From Clostridia bacterium (lineage in GTDB: Bacteria; Bacillota; Clostridia; Lachnospirales; Lachnospiraceae), in the NCBI GenBank assembly GCA_910574255.1, contig CAJTAK010000007.1, forward strand, positions 232,973 through 296,972: DNA of 64,000 nt. The letters run 5' to 3'. Below, piece by piece: positions 51,629-60,601 of the stretch. The first letter of the stretch is position 1. Each line of letters begins with the position of its first letter. The translations under genes were made by a program, and so were the position numbers. The notes under the pieces are model-generated. The model did no database searches. It worked only from the letters and a program-made list of their open reading frames with translations, and was not told the origin of the DNA.

Positions 51629-53314
51629 TTATTTCACGGACTTTTCCAAATCCTCCGCATCAAAAGCTTCCTCAATGGGCGCTCCTGCTGCCACCATAGG
51701 AAATACCTTATCCTCGCAGTCAATGATGCAGTCAATCACCACGGGGCGTCCCAGAGACATAGCCTTCTCTAAAGCAGGCGCAACCTCTTCTCTCTTGGTT
51801 ACACGCATTCCCACGGCCCCAAGCGCCTCCGCCAGCTTCACAAAATCCACCTGATCATTCAAAATAGTAGCGGAATAATGCTTATTATAGAACAAGGTCT
51901 GCCACTGATGAACCATTCCCAGTACATGATTGTTCAGTACCAGCTGTACAATGGGCACATTGTAGCGGGCCGCCGTAGCAATCTCATTCATATTCATGCG
52001 GAAGCAACCGTCTCCTGCCACATTTACCACAATCTTATCCGGGCATCCAAGCTTAGCTCCGATGGAGGCCCCAAGGCCGTATCCCATGGTTCCAAGTCCT
52101 CCTGAGGTAAGGAAAGTTCTGGGTTCCTTGTACTTGTAGAACTGAGCCGCCCACATCTGATTCTGGCCTACCTCTGTGGTAATAATCGCATTTCCCTTTG
52201 TGATTCGATACAGCTCCTCCACCACGTAAGGACCTGTCAGACGGTTTTCCTCATATTTTAATGGATGCTTTTCTTTCAGTGCCTCAATCTGCTCGATCCA
52301 CTCGGAATGCTCCTTCTCCTGGATTTGAGGCAGCAAGCGTGTTAAAACTTCCTTCACATCCCCGATAATACTTGCATCTACAATCACATTTTTATTGATT
52401 TCCGCCGGATCAATGTCAATCTGAAGAATTCTGGCCTTTCTTGCAAAACGGGTTGCGTCTCCCGTTACCCGATCACTGAATCGGGCGCCAATGGTAATCA
52501 AAAGGTCACACTGGGTCACGCCATAATTGGACGCCTTGGTTCCATGCATGCCGAGCATTCCCGTATACAAGGGATCCTCTCCCGGAAATGCGCCTTTTCC
52601 CATAAGGGAATCACAGACAGGCGCATTAAGCTTTCTTGCAAGCTTTGCTACCTCGGCAGATGCTCCTGAGAGCACGGCTCCGCCGCCCACAAAGATGAAT
52701 GGTCTCTTTGCCTTCGCAATCATAGCTGCTGCCTGAGCTATATCCTCTTCCCGGATGGTATCTGTCTTACGCTCAACTTCCATGGGCTTCTGATATTCAT
52801 ATTCCGTCTTGTTTGCTGTTACATCCTTGGTTACATCAATCAGCACCGGGCCGGGCCGGCCGCTTCTTGCAATGTGAAAAGCTTTCCGAATAGCCGGCGC
52901 AAGCTCTTCCACATCCTTTATAATATAATTATGCTTTGTAACCGGCATGGTGATTCCGGCAATATCTACCTCCTGAAAGGAATCTCTTCCCAGCAGAGAC
53001 CTTCCTACATTGGCCGTAATTGCTACCAAAGGAATAGAATCCATATAGGCCGTTGCAATTCCCGTAACCAGATTGGTAGCTCCCGGCCCGGAGGTTGCCA
53101 TACATACGCCCACCTTTCCCGTCGCCCGGGCATAACCGTCCGCCCCATGGGATGCACCCTGCTCATGAGAGGTCAAAATATGGGTTATCTCGTCGCTGTG
53201 TTTATACAATTCATCATATACATTTAAAATTGCGCCTCCCGGATAGCCGAAAACCGTATCAACTCCCTGCTCCTTCAGACACTCGATGATAATCTCAGAT
53301 CCTGTCAACTGCAT
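51629..53314 (-). CDS. ilvB: Acetolactate synthase, large subunit
   Basis: 561 residues. Thiamine-diphosphate enzyme joining two pyruvates (valine/leucine) or pyruvate and 2-oxobutyrate (isoleucine). Motifs: VFGYPGGAILNVYDEL with SHEQGASHGADGYARATGK (catalytic Glu in HEQGA), and the ThDP-binding GDGCFRMNMNEIATAARYNVP. No small regulatory subunit (ilvN) is next to it. It is third in the leuB-ilvD-ilvB run. Confidence 0.95.
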   Translation of the reverse strand: MQLTGSEIIIECLKEQGVDTVFGYPGGAILNVYDELYKHSDEITHILTSHEQGASHGADGYARATGKVGVCMATSGPGATNLVTGIATAYMDSIPLVAITANVGRSLLGRDSFQEVDIAGITMPVTKHNYIIKDVEELAPAIRKAFHIARSGRPGPVLIDVTKDVTANKTEYEYQKPMEVERKTDTIREEDIAQAAAMIAKAKRPFIFVGGGAVLSGASAEVAKLARKLNAPVCDSLMGKGAFPGEDPLYTGMLGMHGTKASNYGVTQCDLLITIGARFSDRVTGDATRFARKARILQIDIDPAEINKNVIVDASIIGDVKEVLTRLLPQIQEKEHSEWIEQIEALKEKHPLKYEENRLTGPYVVEELYRITKGNAIITTEVGQNQMWAAQFYKYKEPRTFLTSGGLGTMGYGLGASIGAKLGCPDKIVVNVAGDGCFRMNMNEIATAARYNVPIVQLVLNNHVLGMVHQWQTLFYNKHYSATILNDQVDFVKLAEALGAVGMRVTKREEVAPALEKAMSLGRPVVIDCIIDCEDKVFPMVAAGAPIEEAFDAEDLEKSVK

Positions 53315-53439
53315 GCTTTTTCTCCGTTCTTATATATAATCATTTTCAAAATCCGTACCCTGCGGATCCCCCCTGATACATGCCCGTTAAGGGCAGGCAG
53401 ACTTCGTCTGTCAAGGTATAGAATTTATAATTGATTCTC

Positions 53440-55113
53440 CTATTTGATCTCTAATACCGCTCCCCGGTTTCCGGAGGTTACCATTTTCGCATAGCGGGCC
53501 AAATAGCCGGTAGTTACTCTGGGCTCTCTTGGCTGCCACTTTGCTTTTCTTGCTGCCATCTCCTCGTCAGATACCAAAACCTCCAGACGGTTATTGGGGA
53601 TATCAATGCGAATTTTATCGCCTTCTTCCACCAATGCAATGGGGCCGCCTACGGCTGCTTCCGGAGATACATGTCCGATGGAAGCTCCTCTGGAGGCTCC
53701 GCTGAAACGTCCGTCCGTGATAAGTGCTACGGAAGCTCCCAGGCCCATGCCTGCAATGGCGGAGGTAGGATTCAGCATCTCACGCATACCCGGTCCGCCC
53801 TTGGGTCCCTCATACCGGATCACAACCACATCACCGGCTACGATCTTTCCGCTCTTGATGGCGTCAATAGCATCCTCTTCGCAGTCAAATACCCTTGCCG
53901 GGCCCTCATGGGTCATCATCTCAGGCACAACGGCGGAACGCTTTACCACGGCCGTATCGGGAGCCAGATTGCCCTTTAATACGGCGATTCCGCCAATTTC
54001 GCTGTAAGGATTGTCAATAGGCCGGATAACCTCCGGATTCCGGTTCTCACAGCCTGCGATATTTTCTCCCACTGTCTTTCCTGTTACAGTAATTAAGTCT
54101 GTATACAATAACTGCTTTTTATTCAATTCATTCATAACGGCATAGACGCCGCCCGCTTCATTCAGATCTTCCATATAAGTGGGGCCTGCCGGAGCCAGAT
54201 GGCAGAGATTTGGTGTCTTGGCGCTCATCTCATTGGCTGCCTCCATGTTCAGATCCACGCCTGCCTCGTGAGCAATAGCAGGAAGATGAAGCATGCTGTT
54301 GGTGGAGCAGCCAAGTGCCATATCTACGGTCAGGGCATTTAAGAATGCTTTCTCAGTCATAATGTCACGGGGACGAATATTCCGGCGAAGCATCTCCATA
54401 ACCTGCATTCCCGCATGCTTTGCCAGCTTAATGCGCTCGGAATAAACGGCGGGAATAGTTCCGTTTCCCTTAAGGCCCATACCAAGTGCCTCCGTGAGAC
54501 AGTTCATGCTGTTAGCCGTGTACATACCGGAGCAGGAGCCGCAGGTAGGACATACCTTTTCCTCAAATTCCCGTACCTCCTCTGCCGTCATACTGCCTGC
54601 CGCATGAGCGCCTACTGCCTCAAACATGCTGGAAAGGCTGCGTTTCTGTCCCTTTACACGACCGGCAAGCATAGGGCCGCCGCTGACAAATACGGTAGGA
54701 ACGTTGATTCTGGCTGCCGCCATCAAAAGCCCCGGTACGTTCTTATCACAGTTGGGAACCATGACCAGTGCGTCAAACTGGTGCGCCAGCGCCATACACT
54801 CGGTCGAATCGGCTATGAGATCTCTGGTTACCAGAGAATATTTCATTCCCACATGTCCCATGGCGATTCCGTCACAGACAGCAATGGCCGGGAATACGAT
54901 TGGGGTTCCTCCGCCCATGGCCACGCCAAGCTTTACGGCCTCTACAATCTTGTCCAGATTCATATGGCCCGGTACAATCTCATTATAAGAGCTGACAATT
55001 CCTACCAATGGCCTGTCAAGCTCCTCCTGGGTCAGTCCCAGTGCATTAAATAAACTTCTGTGGGGTGCCTGCTGCATTCCCTTTGTTACTGCGTCGCTTT
55101 TCATATTTTCCAC
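53440..55113 (-). CDS. ilvD: Dihydroxy-acid dehydratase
   Basis: 557 residues, Fe-S dehydratase for the third common step of valine/isoleucine synthesis. Fe-S ligands in [10 protein letters not shown] and [18 protein letters not shown]; also [16 protein letters not shown] and [19 protein letters not shown]. The start follows AATAGGAGGAGTGG at the end of a threefold hairpin-repeat tract separating it from leuB. Confidence 0.96.
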   Translation of the reverse strand: MENMKSDAVTKGMQQAPHRSLFNALGLTQEELDRPLVGIVSSYNEIVPGHMNLDKIVEAVKLGVAMGGGTPIVFPAIAVCDGIAMGHVGMKYSLVTRDLIADSTECMALAHQFDALVMVPNCDKNVPGLLMAAARINVPTVFVSGGPMLAGRVKGQKRSLSSMFEAVGAHAAGSMTAEEVREFEEKVCPTCGSCSGMYTANSMNCLTEALGMGLKGNGTIPAVYSERIKLAKHAGMQVMEMLRRNIRPRDIMTEKAFLNALTVDMALGCSTNSMLHLPAIAHEAGVDLNMEAANEMSAKTPNLCHLAPAGPTYMEDLNEAGGVYAVMNELNKKQLLYTDLITVTGKTVGENIAGCENRNPEVIRPIDNPYSEIGGIAVLKGNLAPDTAVVKRSAVVPEMMTHEGPARVFDCEEDAIDAIKSGKIVAGDVVVIRYEGPKGGPGMREMLNPTSAIAGMGLGASVALITDGRFSGASRGASIGHVSPEAAVGGPIALVEEGDKIRIDIPNNRLEVLVSDEEMAARKAKWQPREPRVTTGYLARYAKMVTSGNRGAVLEIK

Positions 55114-55125
55114 TCCTCCTATTTT

Positions 55126-55437
55126 AAGTTCCGCAGCATTCTTCCAGCACCTCTTATTTAGAACAATTCCCAGCCACTTAAAGCTGTGCCTGTAAATTGT
55201 TCTGGCACTGTTCAGAATGCTGCTGTTTTAAGTTCCGCAGCATTCTTCCAGCACCTCTTATTTAGAACAATTCCCAGCCACTTAAAGCTGTGCCTGTAAA
55301 TTGTTCTGGCACTGTTCAGAATGCTGCTGTTTTAAGTTCCGCAGCATTCTTCCAGCACCTCTTATTTAGAACAATTCCCAGCCACTTAAAGCTGTGTCTG
55401 TAAATTGTTCTGGCACTGTTCAGAATGCTGCTGTTTT
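55126..55437 (-). repeat. Three tandem variable-arm hairpin elements (copies i, j, k)
   Basis: Units start at 55126, 55230 and 55334, an exact 104-bp period. Copies i and j are identical and k differs by one base. Each has outer arms GCAGCATTCT / AGAATGCTGC and inner arms AGAACAATT / AATTGTTCT. A fourth unit may start in the leuB-proximal CTCCGTAATA. They fill the leuB-ilvD gap, ending at the ilvD ribosome-binding site. Confidence 0.92.
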
Positions 55438-55450
55438 AAGCTCCGTAATA

Positions 55451-56539
55451 TTAGTTCCGTACACGCTCTGCAATTAAATCGCCCATTTTCACAGTTCCTA
55501 CCTTTGTACAGCCCTCTGACATGATATCTCCTGTCCGATAGCCCTCTTGAAGTACCTGCTTAACGGCTGCCTCTATAGCGTCTGCTTCTTTGTCCAGATC
55601 AAAGGTAAACCGAAGCATCATAGCTGCAGAAAGAATGGTTGCAATGGGGTTTGCCAAGTCCTGCCCGGCAATATCCGGCGCAGAGCCATGACTTGGCTCA
55701 TATAAACCAAACTTGGTATCATTGAGGCTTGCACTTGAGAGCATTCCGATGGATCCTGTTACCATGCTTGCCTCATCGGAAAGAATATCGCCGAACATAT
55801 TCTCCGTGAGAATCACGTCAAACTGGCCCGGATTCTTCACCAGCTGCATGGCACAGTTGTCTACCAGCATATGGGAAAGTTCAATATCCGGATAATCCTT
55901 TGCAACCTCCTCCACAACTTTTCTCCAAAGCCTGGAGGAATCCAGCACGTTTGCCTTGTCTACACTGCAGACCTTTTTTCTTCTCTTTCCTGCAATGTCA
56001 AAGGCTCTCTTTGCAATCCGGCGAATTTCTTCCACGTTATATGTAAGTGTATCAATGGCTGTCAGAACACCGTTAATCTCTTCTGTCTTACGCTCTCCAA
56101 AGTAAAGTCCGCCGGTCAGTTCACGCATAATCATCATATCGAAACCATCCCCGATAATCTCATCTCTTAAGGGGCAGGCTTTCTTTAATTCTCCATACAA
56201 TACCGCCGGTCTCAGATTCGCAAACAATCCCAGGGACTTACGCAGTTTCAAAAGTCCTGCTTCCGGTCTCTTATCCGGCGGAAGCTGATACCAGGGGGAG
56301 GTTGCCGCATCTCCGCCGATGGAGCCCATCAAAACCGCATCCTTTGACTTTGCCGTCTCAATGGTTTCATCTGTCAGGGGAACCCCATGAACATCAATGG
56401 ATGCTCCGCCCATCAAGAGATCCGTATATACCAGTTCATGTCCAAAACGCTCTCCTACGGTATCCAATGCTTTTCTTGCTTCTCTCACAATCTCCGGCCC
56501 GATTCCGTCGCCCGGAATCACTGCAATATCCAATCTCAT
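55451..56539 (-). CDS. leuB: 3-isopropylmalate dehydrogenase
   Basis: 362 residues. Begins [19 protein letters not shown], has [16 protein letters not shown] and the isocitrate/isopropylmalate dehydrogenase signature [20 protein letters not shown]. Oxidative decarboxylation step of leucine synthesis. leuA and leuCD are not in the window. First gene of the branched-chain run, with a promoter at 56576-56604. Confidence 0.96.
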   Translation of the reverse strand: MRLDIAVIPGDGIGPEIVREARKALDTVGERFGHELVYTDLLMGGASIDVHGVPLTDETIETAKSKDAVLMGSIGGDAATSPWYQLPPDKRPEAGLLKLRKSLGLFANLRPAVLYGELKKACPLRDEIIGDGFDMMIMRELTGGLYFGERKTEEINGVLTAIDTLTYNVEEIRRIAKRAFDIAGKRRKKVCSVDKANVLDSSRLWRKVVEEVAKDYPDIELSHMLVDNCAMQLVKNPGQFDVILTENMFGDILSDEASMVTGSIGMLSSASLNDTKFGLYEPSHGSAPDIAGQDLANPIATILSAAMMLRFTFDLDKEADAIEAAVKQVLQEGYRTGDIMSEGCTKVGTVKMGDLIAERVRN

Positions 56540-56575
56540 TTTTCATCATCCCTTCTAAAAACGCCTATTGTTAAT

Positions 56576-56604
56576 AATATAGAACAAAAATAGATTTTTT
56601 TCAA
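56576..56604 (-). promoter_or_regulatory. Promoter of leuB-ilvD-ilvB
   Basis: Minus-strand TTGAAA (56604-56599) and TATATT (56581-56576), 17-bp spacer, about 40 bp upstream of leuB. The short leader leaves no room for a T-box. Confidence 0.6.
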
Positions 56605-56742
56605 CTGGAAGATCTTATTTTTCTTTAATTCTTTATTACTTTACAGCAAAAAAGAGCTGATTTGTCTCAAAAACACCCGGACCACGTCTGATTTTTCTAA
56701 TTTCTTCATATATATAAAAAAACATCTTTTTGAGGAATAAAC

Positions 56743-57558
56743 TTGAATAAAAATCTCAAAAACATCATCGGCACTGTTCTGCTGCTTACCCTCTCCTACT
56801 TTGGCGGCCAGGGAATTGCCCGGCTTCAAGGCTTGCCTGATTCCGGCACGCTTTTACCTGCCGGCAGCAGTGCCTCCGCCAACTGGGGCTTAAGCTTTCA
56901 GGAGGATGGAAAGGCACCTGTAGGCAACGCCACTCCTTCTTATTTAAAAGATTTTGACGCTTATTATGTGGAAGAAACGGAAGAGAAAAAGATTTATCTG
57001 ACCTTTGACTGCGGTTTTGAAAATGGGAATACCCCCGCCATTTTGGATGCCTTGAAAAAGCACAATGCTCCAGCCGCCTTCTTTATTGTGGGAAATTATA
57101 TGGAAACCAGCCCGGAGCTGGTAAAACGCATGGTAGATGAGGGGCATACGGTGGGAAACCACACTTACCACCATCCCGATATGTCTAAGATTGGAGATAA
57201 GGAAGCTTTCGGAAAGGAACTGGCGGATCTGGAAGCCCTCTACGAAGAGACCATCGGTCAGCCTATGGCAAAGTACTACCGTCCCCCGCAGGGCATTTAC
57301 AGCGAAAGCAATCTGAAAATGGCTCAGGAGCTTGGATATAAGACCTTTTTCTGGAGCCTGGCCTATGTAGACTGGTATCAGGATCAGCAGCCTACTCATG
57401 AGGAAGCATTTGCCAAGCTGATTCCCCGGATTCATCCCGGTGCGGTAGTGCTGTTACATAATACCTCAAAGACAAACGGGGAAATTCTGGATGAGCTGCT
57501 GACGAAATGGGAGGAACTGGGGTACAGCTTCCATCCCTTAACTGAACTGGCTCAATAG
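56743..57558 (+). CDS. PdaA-type polysaccharide deacetylase
   Basis: 271 residues, starting at TTG 56743 behind TGAGGAAT. N-terminal membrane anchor or signal (about 5-25). NodB deacetylase motifs: LTFDCGFENGNTP (the TFDCG variant of PdaA), VGNHTYHHPDM (metal His pair), YYRPPQGIYSE, and a late VVLLHNTSK. PdaA removes acetyl from muramic acid during spore-cortex delta-lactam formation. Length fits Bacillus PdaA (about 263). A terminator follows at 57596. Confidence 0.88.
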   Translation: MNKNLKNIIGTVLLLTLSYFGGQGIARLQGLPDSGTLLPAGSSASANWGLSFQEDGKAPVGNATPSYLKDFDAYYVEETEEKKIYLTFDCGFENGNTPAILDALKKHNAPAAFFIVGNYMETSPELVKRMVDEGHTVGNHTYHHPDMSKIGDKEAFGKELADLEALYEETIGQPMAKYYRPPQGIYSESNLKMAQELGYKTFFWSLAYVDWYQDQQPTHEEAFAKLIPRIHPGAVVLLHNTSKTNGEILDELLTKWEELGYSFHPLTELAQ

Positions 57559-57595
57559 ATTAAATCAAATACCATTTCCCCAATTGCCAAAAAAT

Positions 57596-57626
57596 GAGCC
57601 GTCCGTAATGAAGGGCGGCTCGTTTC
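57596..57626 (+). terminator. Terminator of the deacetylase gene
   Basis: GAGCCG and CGGCTC form the stem base with CC/GG inside, then GTTT. It lies about 37 bp after the stop. Confidence 0.65.
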
Positions 57627-57677
57627 AAGGCTGTATGATGATTACTGCTGATATTTTTGTTCCGTAAAGATGCTGAT

Positions 57678-58010
57678 TTATAGATCCAGCTTTCTTAAAA
57701 TCTCATCCATGTTCCTCCTGCCATAAACAATTCTAAGGATAAAAATATTTTTTTCTTCAAAATCCGGCTGATAATACATGATATAATTGCCTATTAGCTT
57801 CTTTCTTACTTTCGTATTTGACAAAAATTCATTGCTCACAGGAGCTCCGCTCTCCGGAAATGAACATGCTTCTTCGATAATCCTCTGCAATTCATCCAAA
57901 AAATCCGATGCTGCTTTTGAATTTGATAACTCCACAGCAATATACCCAACAATATCATCCAAGTCATCATTTGCTTTCTCTGTAAGTTGATACTTGAACT
58001 TAGATTCCAT
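57678..58010 (-). CDS. ParE/RelE-type toxin
   Basis: 110 residues. Pattern YQLTEKANDDLDDIVGYIA, FLDELQRIIEEA, SFPESGAPV and C-terminal NYIMYYQPDFEEKNIFILRIVYGRRNMDEIL matches ParE/RelE-superfamily toxins. ParE blocks gyrase and RelE cuts mRNA; the subgroup cannot be decided here. Its start overlaps the antitoxin gene by 11 bp, the usual order antitoxin then toxin. Confidence 0.9.
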   Translation of the reverse strand: MESKFKYQLTEKANDDLDDIVGYIAVELSNSKAASDFLDELQRIIEEACSFPESGAPVSNEFLSNTKVRKKLIGNYIMYYQPDFEEKNIFILRIVYGRRNMDEILRKLDL

Positions 58011-58257
58011 ATCTGCTCCTTATATCATTGATTGCTGTATCTCCATCTATAGTCCGTCCCGCTTTTACATCTTCAAGGCCCTCCATAATTGTTTTAGCTT
58101 CATACATTTTCTGCATGGTTCTCTCATAATACTCAATATCCATAACAACCAATCGGCCATAACCATTCTTGGTTACATAGACCGGACCATTTTCTTCTGC
58201 GCAGCGGCGTTCCACCTCAACTGTATTCTTCAATTCTCTCATAGGAATAATCTGCAT
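58000..58257 (-). CDS. Phd/YefM-type antitoxin
   Basis: 85 residues. MQIIPMRELKNTVEVERRC and NGPVYVTKNGYGRLVVMDIEYYERTMQ are the Phd/YefM DNA-binding fold; the C-terminus would wrap the toxin. It neutralises the ParE/RelE-like protein encoded immediately after it and probably represses the pair. AAAGGAGATAAGTTT precedes the ATG. Confidence 0.9.
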   Translation of the reverse strand: MQIIPMRELKNTVEVERRCAEENGPVYVTKNGYGRLVVMDIEYYERTMQKMYEAKTIMEGLEDVKAGRTIDGDTAINDIRSRYGI

Positions 58258-58606
58258 AAACTTATCTCCTTTCCTACTATTTCACATTAAATATTTGTGC
58301 ATGTCAATATATCATAAGATGCTTTGTGTCTATATTATAACCTAAATTAAGCCACAGTTCAAGGTGACTTATAGTAATAAAAAATCACAAAAGGCTATTC
58401 AACAGGTAATTTTTACCCAAATTGAATAGCCTTTCATCTTATCACATTTAATTATATATTATTTGTAGTTGACGACTATAACAAAATCTATCAAAAAACC
58501 TTGAAAAATAGGCATTTCAAAAGCTACACTACCGAATTATTATCACAATTTGTGATAACTTAAATATCACAAGATACCACTAAACATTATTATATATCAT
58601 AATTTA
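58258..58606. other. 349-bp AT-rich spacer at the edge of the AT-rich island
   Basis: No gene visible. It contains the hairpin at 58390-58434. Base composition drops sharply here and stays low to the window end, so this is the probable island boundary; no direct repeat or tRNA end was found. Confidence 0.4.
58390..58434. terminator. Bidirectional hairpin terminator
   Basis: AAAGGCTATTCAA and TTGAATAGCCTTT pair over 13 bp, with GGTAA/TTACC inside. A T-rich tail on both strands. It separates the toxin-antitoxin pair from the island genes. Confidence 0.75.
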
Positions 58607-59038
58607 CTATATAGACAAGTCTTTTCCTCTTAAAAATTCAAGATATTTTTCAAAATTCTCTTTTGTAATGATTATATTCTTATTTATCTTTGTTGCATAC
58701 TTCATTTGAACTGCCATTCTAAGAAATGCCCTGGCCTTTTGGTCTTCCCATCCGAAAACACGAATTATGTCTTCTTTGTTTAAAACATCTATCTTTTCAC
58801 TGTTCAACCGATTAAGTAAATCTTCAATAATTATATCTTTTCTTTCTGTCTCAAGATCAAGCGCTTCTATTATATTGTCTTTTGCATCATCATACATAAA
58901 AGATAATTCTAAGGATTTTTTTAAAATATGTATTAATTCTTTAATTGTATCATTCTTTTCTTCTTCTATTAGGTTCATTAATAGTTCTTCAATCTGTTCA
59001 TCTGACATTTCAAATAACTCAAACAAACTGTTTTTCAT
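58607..59038 (-). CDS. Hypothetical protein, 143 residues (AT-rich island)
   Basis: No family recognised. All-helical and acidic, with a likely coiled coil (MSDEQIEELLMNLIEEEKND...). The C-terminal part IIRVFGWEDQKARAFLRMAVQMKYATKI looks like a small winged-helix or DNA-binding unit (W-x-D-x-K-A-R-A-F-L), which is only a guess. AT-rich codons unlike the core genes. Confidence 0.6.
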   Translation of the reverse strand: MKNSLFELFEMSDEQIEELLMNLIEEEKNDTIKELIHILKKSLELSFMYDDAKDNIIEALDLETERKDIIIEDLLNRLNSEKIDVLNKEDIIRVFGWEDQKARAFLRMAVQMKYATKINKNIIITKENFEKYLEFLRGKDLSI

Positions 59039-59103
59039 ACTACCACCTGTTTTTTATGAATGTAATTTTTCTCTTTCTACCTATTATAATAACATTTAAA
59101 CAC

Positions 59104-59130
59104 AAAAAAAGGAAGTGTATTCACTCCCTT
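59104..59130 (-). terminator. Terminator after the PD-(D/E)XK-like gene
   Basis: AAGGGAGTG and CACTTCCTT pair with one G-U, four-base loop, then TTTTTTT, immediately after the stop codon at 59132. Confidence 0.8.
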
Positions 59131-59131
59131 T

Positions 59132-59902
59132 TCAATATTCATCAATTAAAACCTTAAAAGGTAATATGTTATTCTCTGAAAGTCTACTCTTTGTTACGTA
59201 ATACTTCACATTTCCCCCATATTCATTTCTTTTTAAAAGTGGTTTGATTTCTTTATAATTGTAGAAATAATATATATCTTTATGTAAATCTGATTCATCT
59301 TTCACTAGAATCACAATATCATCATTATAATTTCTCTCAAAATTATTCATTTGCCCCTGTCTTATCTTTATTGAAAAATTCTCAACATAGGAGCATTTCT
59401 GCTCTACCATAACCCTACTTCCATCTTTTTTAATCCACACGAAATCTGGTTCAGAATTAATGCAATTAGTAGAATTTACTTTGTTTGCTTTGTCATTTTC
59501 TGCAAATCCTCCATCAAAATATTTCAAATTATTTATAAAAGCTAAAGTTGTCGATTCTTCAAAGATTTTGCAGAGTGCAACCCACAAAGTTGTAAGAAAT
59601 ATATCTTCATAAAATTTTCCATTTTTTACAAACCCTCTATCTCTGTTGAAATATTTTCTATTCAAATTTTTCTCTATAATATCTCCTGCTAGAATCCCAT
59701 TCAGGATTAAGTTATTCTCCCATTTTTCAAAATGTTCAAATAGGTATTTTCTTTTATTTAGATTTCTATTAAAAAGTGTAAATTTATTTGAAAGATAAAG
59801 AAATAATGTTTTCAGGTTCAAGTTCCCCATGCATGTATTACCCATTATTTCTCTTATATTCATATTATCTATATTATATATTTTTAAATCTATATCGTTC
59901 AT
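59132..59902 (-). CDS. Orphan PD-(D/E)XK-like protein (AT-rich island)
   Basis: 256 residues from the ATG at 59902 (AAAGGAG upstream). No named family recognised. A nuclease-like pattern is visible: EPDFVW (D153) followed by RVMVEQKCSY (E167-Q-K169), a D...E-x-K arrangement with the usual spacing and strand pattern. The N-terminal half is helical and Asn-rich. It could be a restriction-type or anti-phage endonuclease, but no methyltransferase or partner is adjacent. Confidence 0.55.
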   Translation of the reverse strand: MNDIDLKIYNIDNMNIREIMGNTCMGNLNLKTLFLYLSNKFTLFNRNLNKRKYLFEHFEKWENNLILNGILAGDIIEKNLNRKYFNRDRGFVKNGKFYEDIFLTTLWVALCKIFEESTTLAFINNLKYFDGGFAENDKANKVNSTNCINSEPDFVWIKKDGSRVMVEQKCSYVENFSIKIRQGQMNNFERNYNDDIVILVKDESDLHKDIYYFYNYKEIKPLLKRNEYGGNVKYYVTKSRLSENNILPFKVLIDEY

Positions 59903-59990
59903 AAATATTTCTCCTTTCTGATTGTTTAATCCATAAATTTTACACAAAAGGAAAAATATTATTCAATAAATTTTGTATTATATATTTTCA

Positions 59991-60021
59991 AAAAAAATTA
60001 GAGAGGTGAATTCCTCTCTAA
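59991..60021 (-). terminator. Terminator overlapping a stop codon
   Basis: TTAGAGAGG and CCTCTCTAA pair over 9 bp, followed by TTTTTTT. The stop codon of the gene at 60018 is inside the stem. Confidence 0.85.
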
Positions 60022-60455
60022 TAATCTTCTGATTCAACTATTTCAAGATTGAGTTGTTCAGTATAAGTATCTACTACAATTCTGTCCTCTTCTTCCACAA
60101 TTCCATATTTTTCACATCCGAAAGGTGGTGAATTATGCCAATTTCCATATTTATCTTTATAAAATCGTTGCAGATGTTGATGATGTTTAACTTTAATCAA
60201 CCAAGTCAATTCGTTGTATTCAATAATAAGAATTTGAGTGCAATACTCATTCTTATCAAATGTAGCCTGCTTCATCATTTTTGAAGCAAGAAACATTTTA
60301 AATTCTCTATATAATTTTTCAAAAAGAAATTGATTTAATTCCTCTCCTGCTAATTGTCCTTGTTCTGAAATTTTCTTTATACTATCCTCTCCATAGTATT
60401 CAATCATATTGATATAAAATGTATTGTTTGTTAATTTGTTTACTTCTCTTTTCAT
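60018..60455 (-). CDS. Hypothetical protein, 145 residues (AT-rich island)
   Basis: No family recognised. N-terminal helices followed by a beta-rich part (YCTQILIIEYNELTWLIKVKHHQHLQRFYKD; the WLIKVKHHQ strand is striking), then GNWHNSPPFGCEKYGIVEEEDRIVVDTYTEQ. No membrane helix or signal. GGAGAAAATATT precedes the ATG. Own terminator at its stop codon. Confidence 0.6.
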   Translation of the reverse strand: MKREVNKLTNNTFYINMIEYYGEDSIKKISEQGQLAGEELNQFLFEKLYREFKMFLASKMMKQATFDKNEYCTQILIIEYNELTWLIKVKHHQHLQRFYKDKYGNWHNSPPFGCEKYGIVEEEDRIVVDTYTEQLNLEIVESEDY

Positions 60456-60554
60456 AATATTTTCTCCTTTCCATGTCTCATATTCGAGATATTATATTGT
60501 AGAACAAAAAAAATATTTTATAACTAAAACACAAAACTTTTTATGATTTTTAAC

Positions 60555-60591
60555 AAAAAAGAGAGGTCTCGAATTTCTCCGAAACCTCTCT
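60555..60591 (-). terminator. Terminator of the lipoprotein gene
   Basis: AGAGAGGT and ACCTCTCT form the stem, followed by TTTTTT. It lies about 10 bp after the lipoprotein stop. Confidence 0.85.
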
Positions 60592-60601
60592 AAAATGTTA
60601 A

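Noticed and set aside
53315..53439. T-box leader before ilvB
   Set aside because: The 125-bp gap has small hairpins (CAGAC/GTCTG) but no T-box sequence and is too short.
55126..55437. CRISPR array
   Set aside because: The 104-bp units are contiguous with no unique spacers and each is an internal palindrome; no cas genes are nearby.
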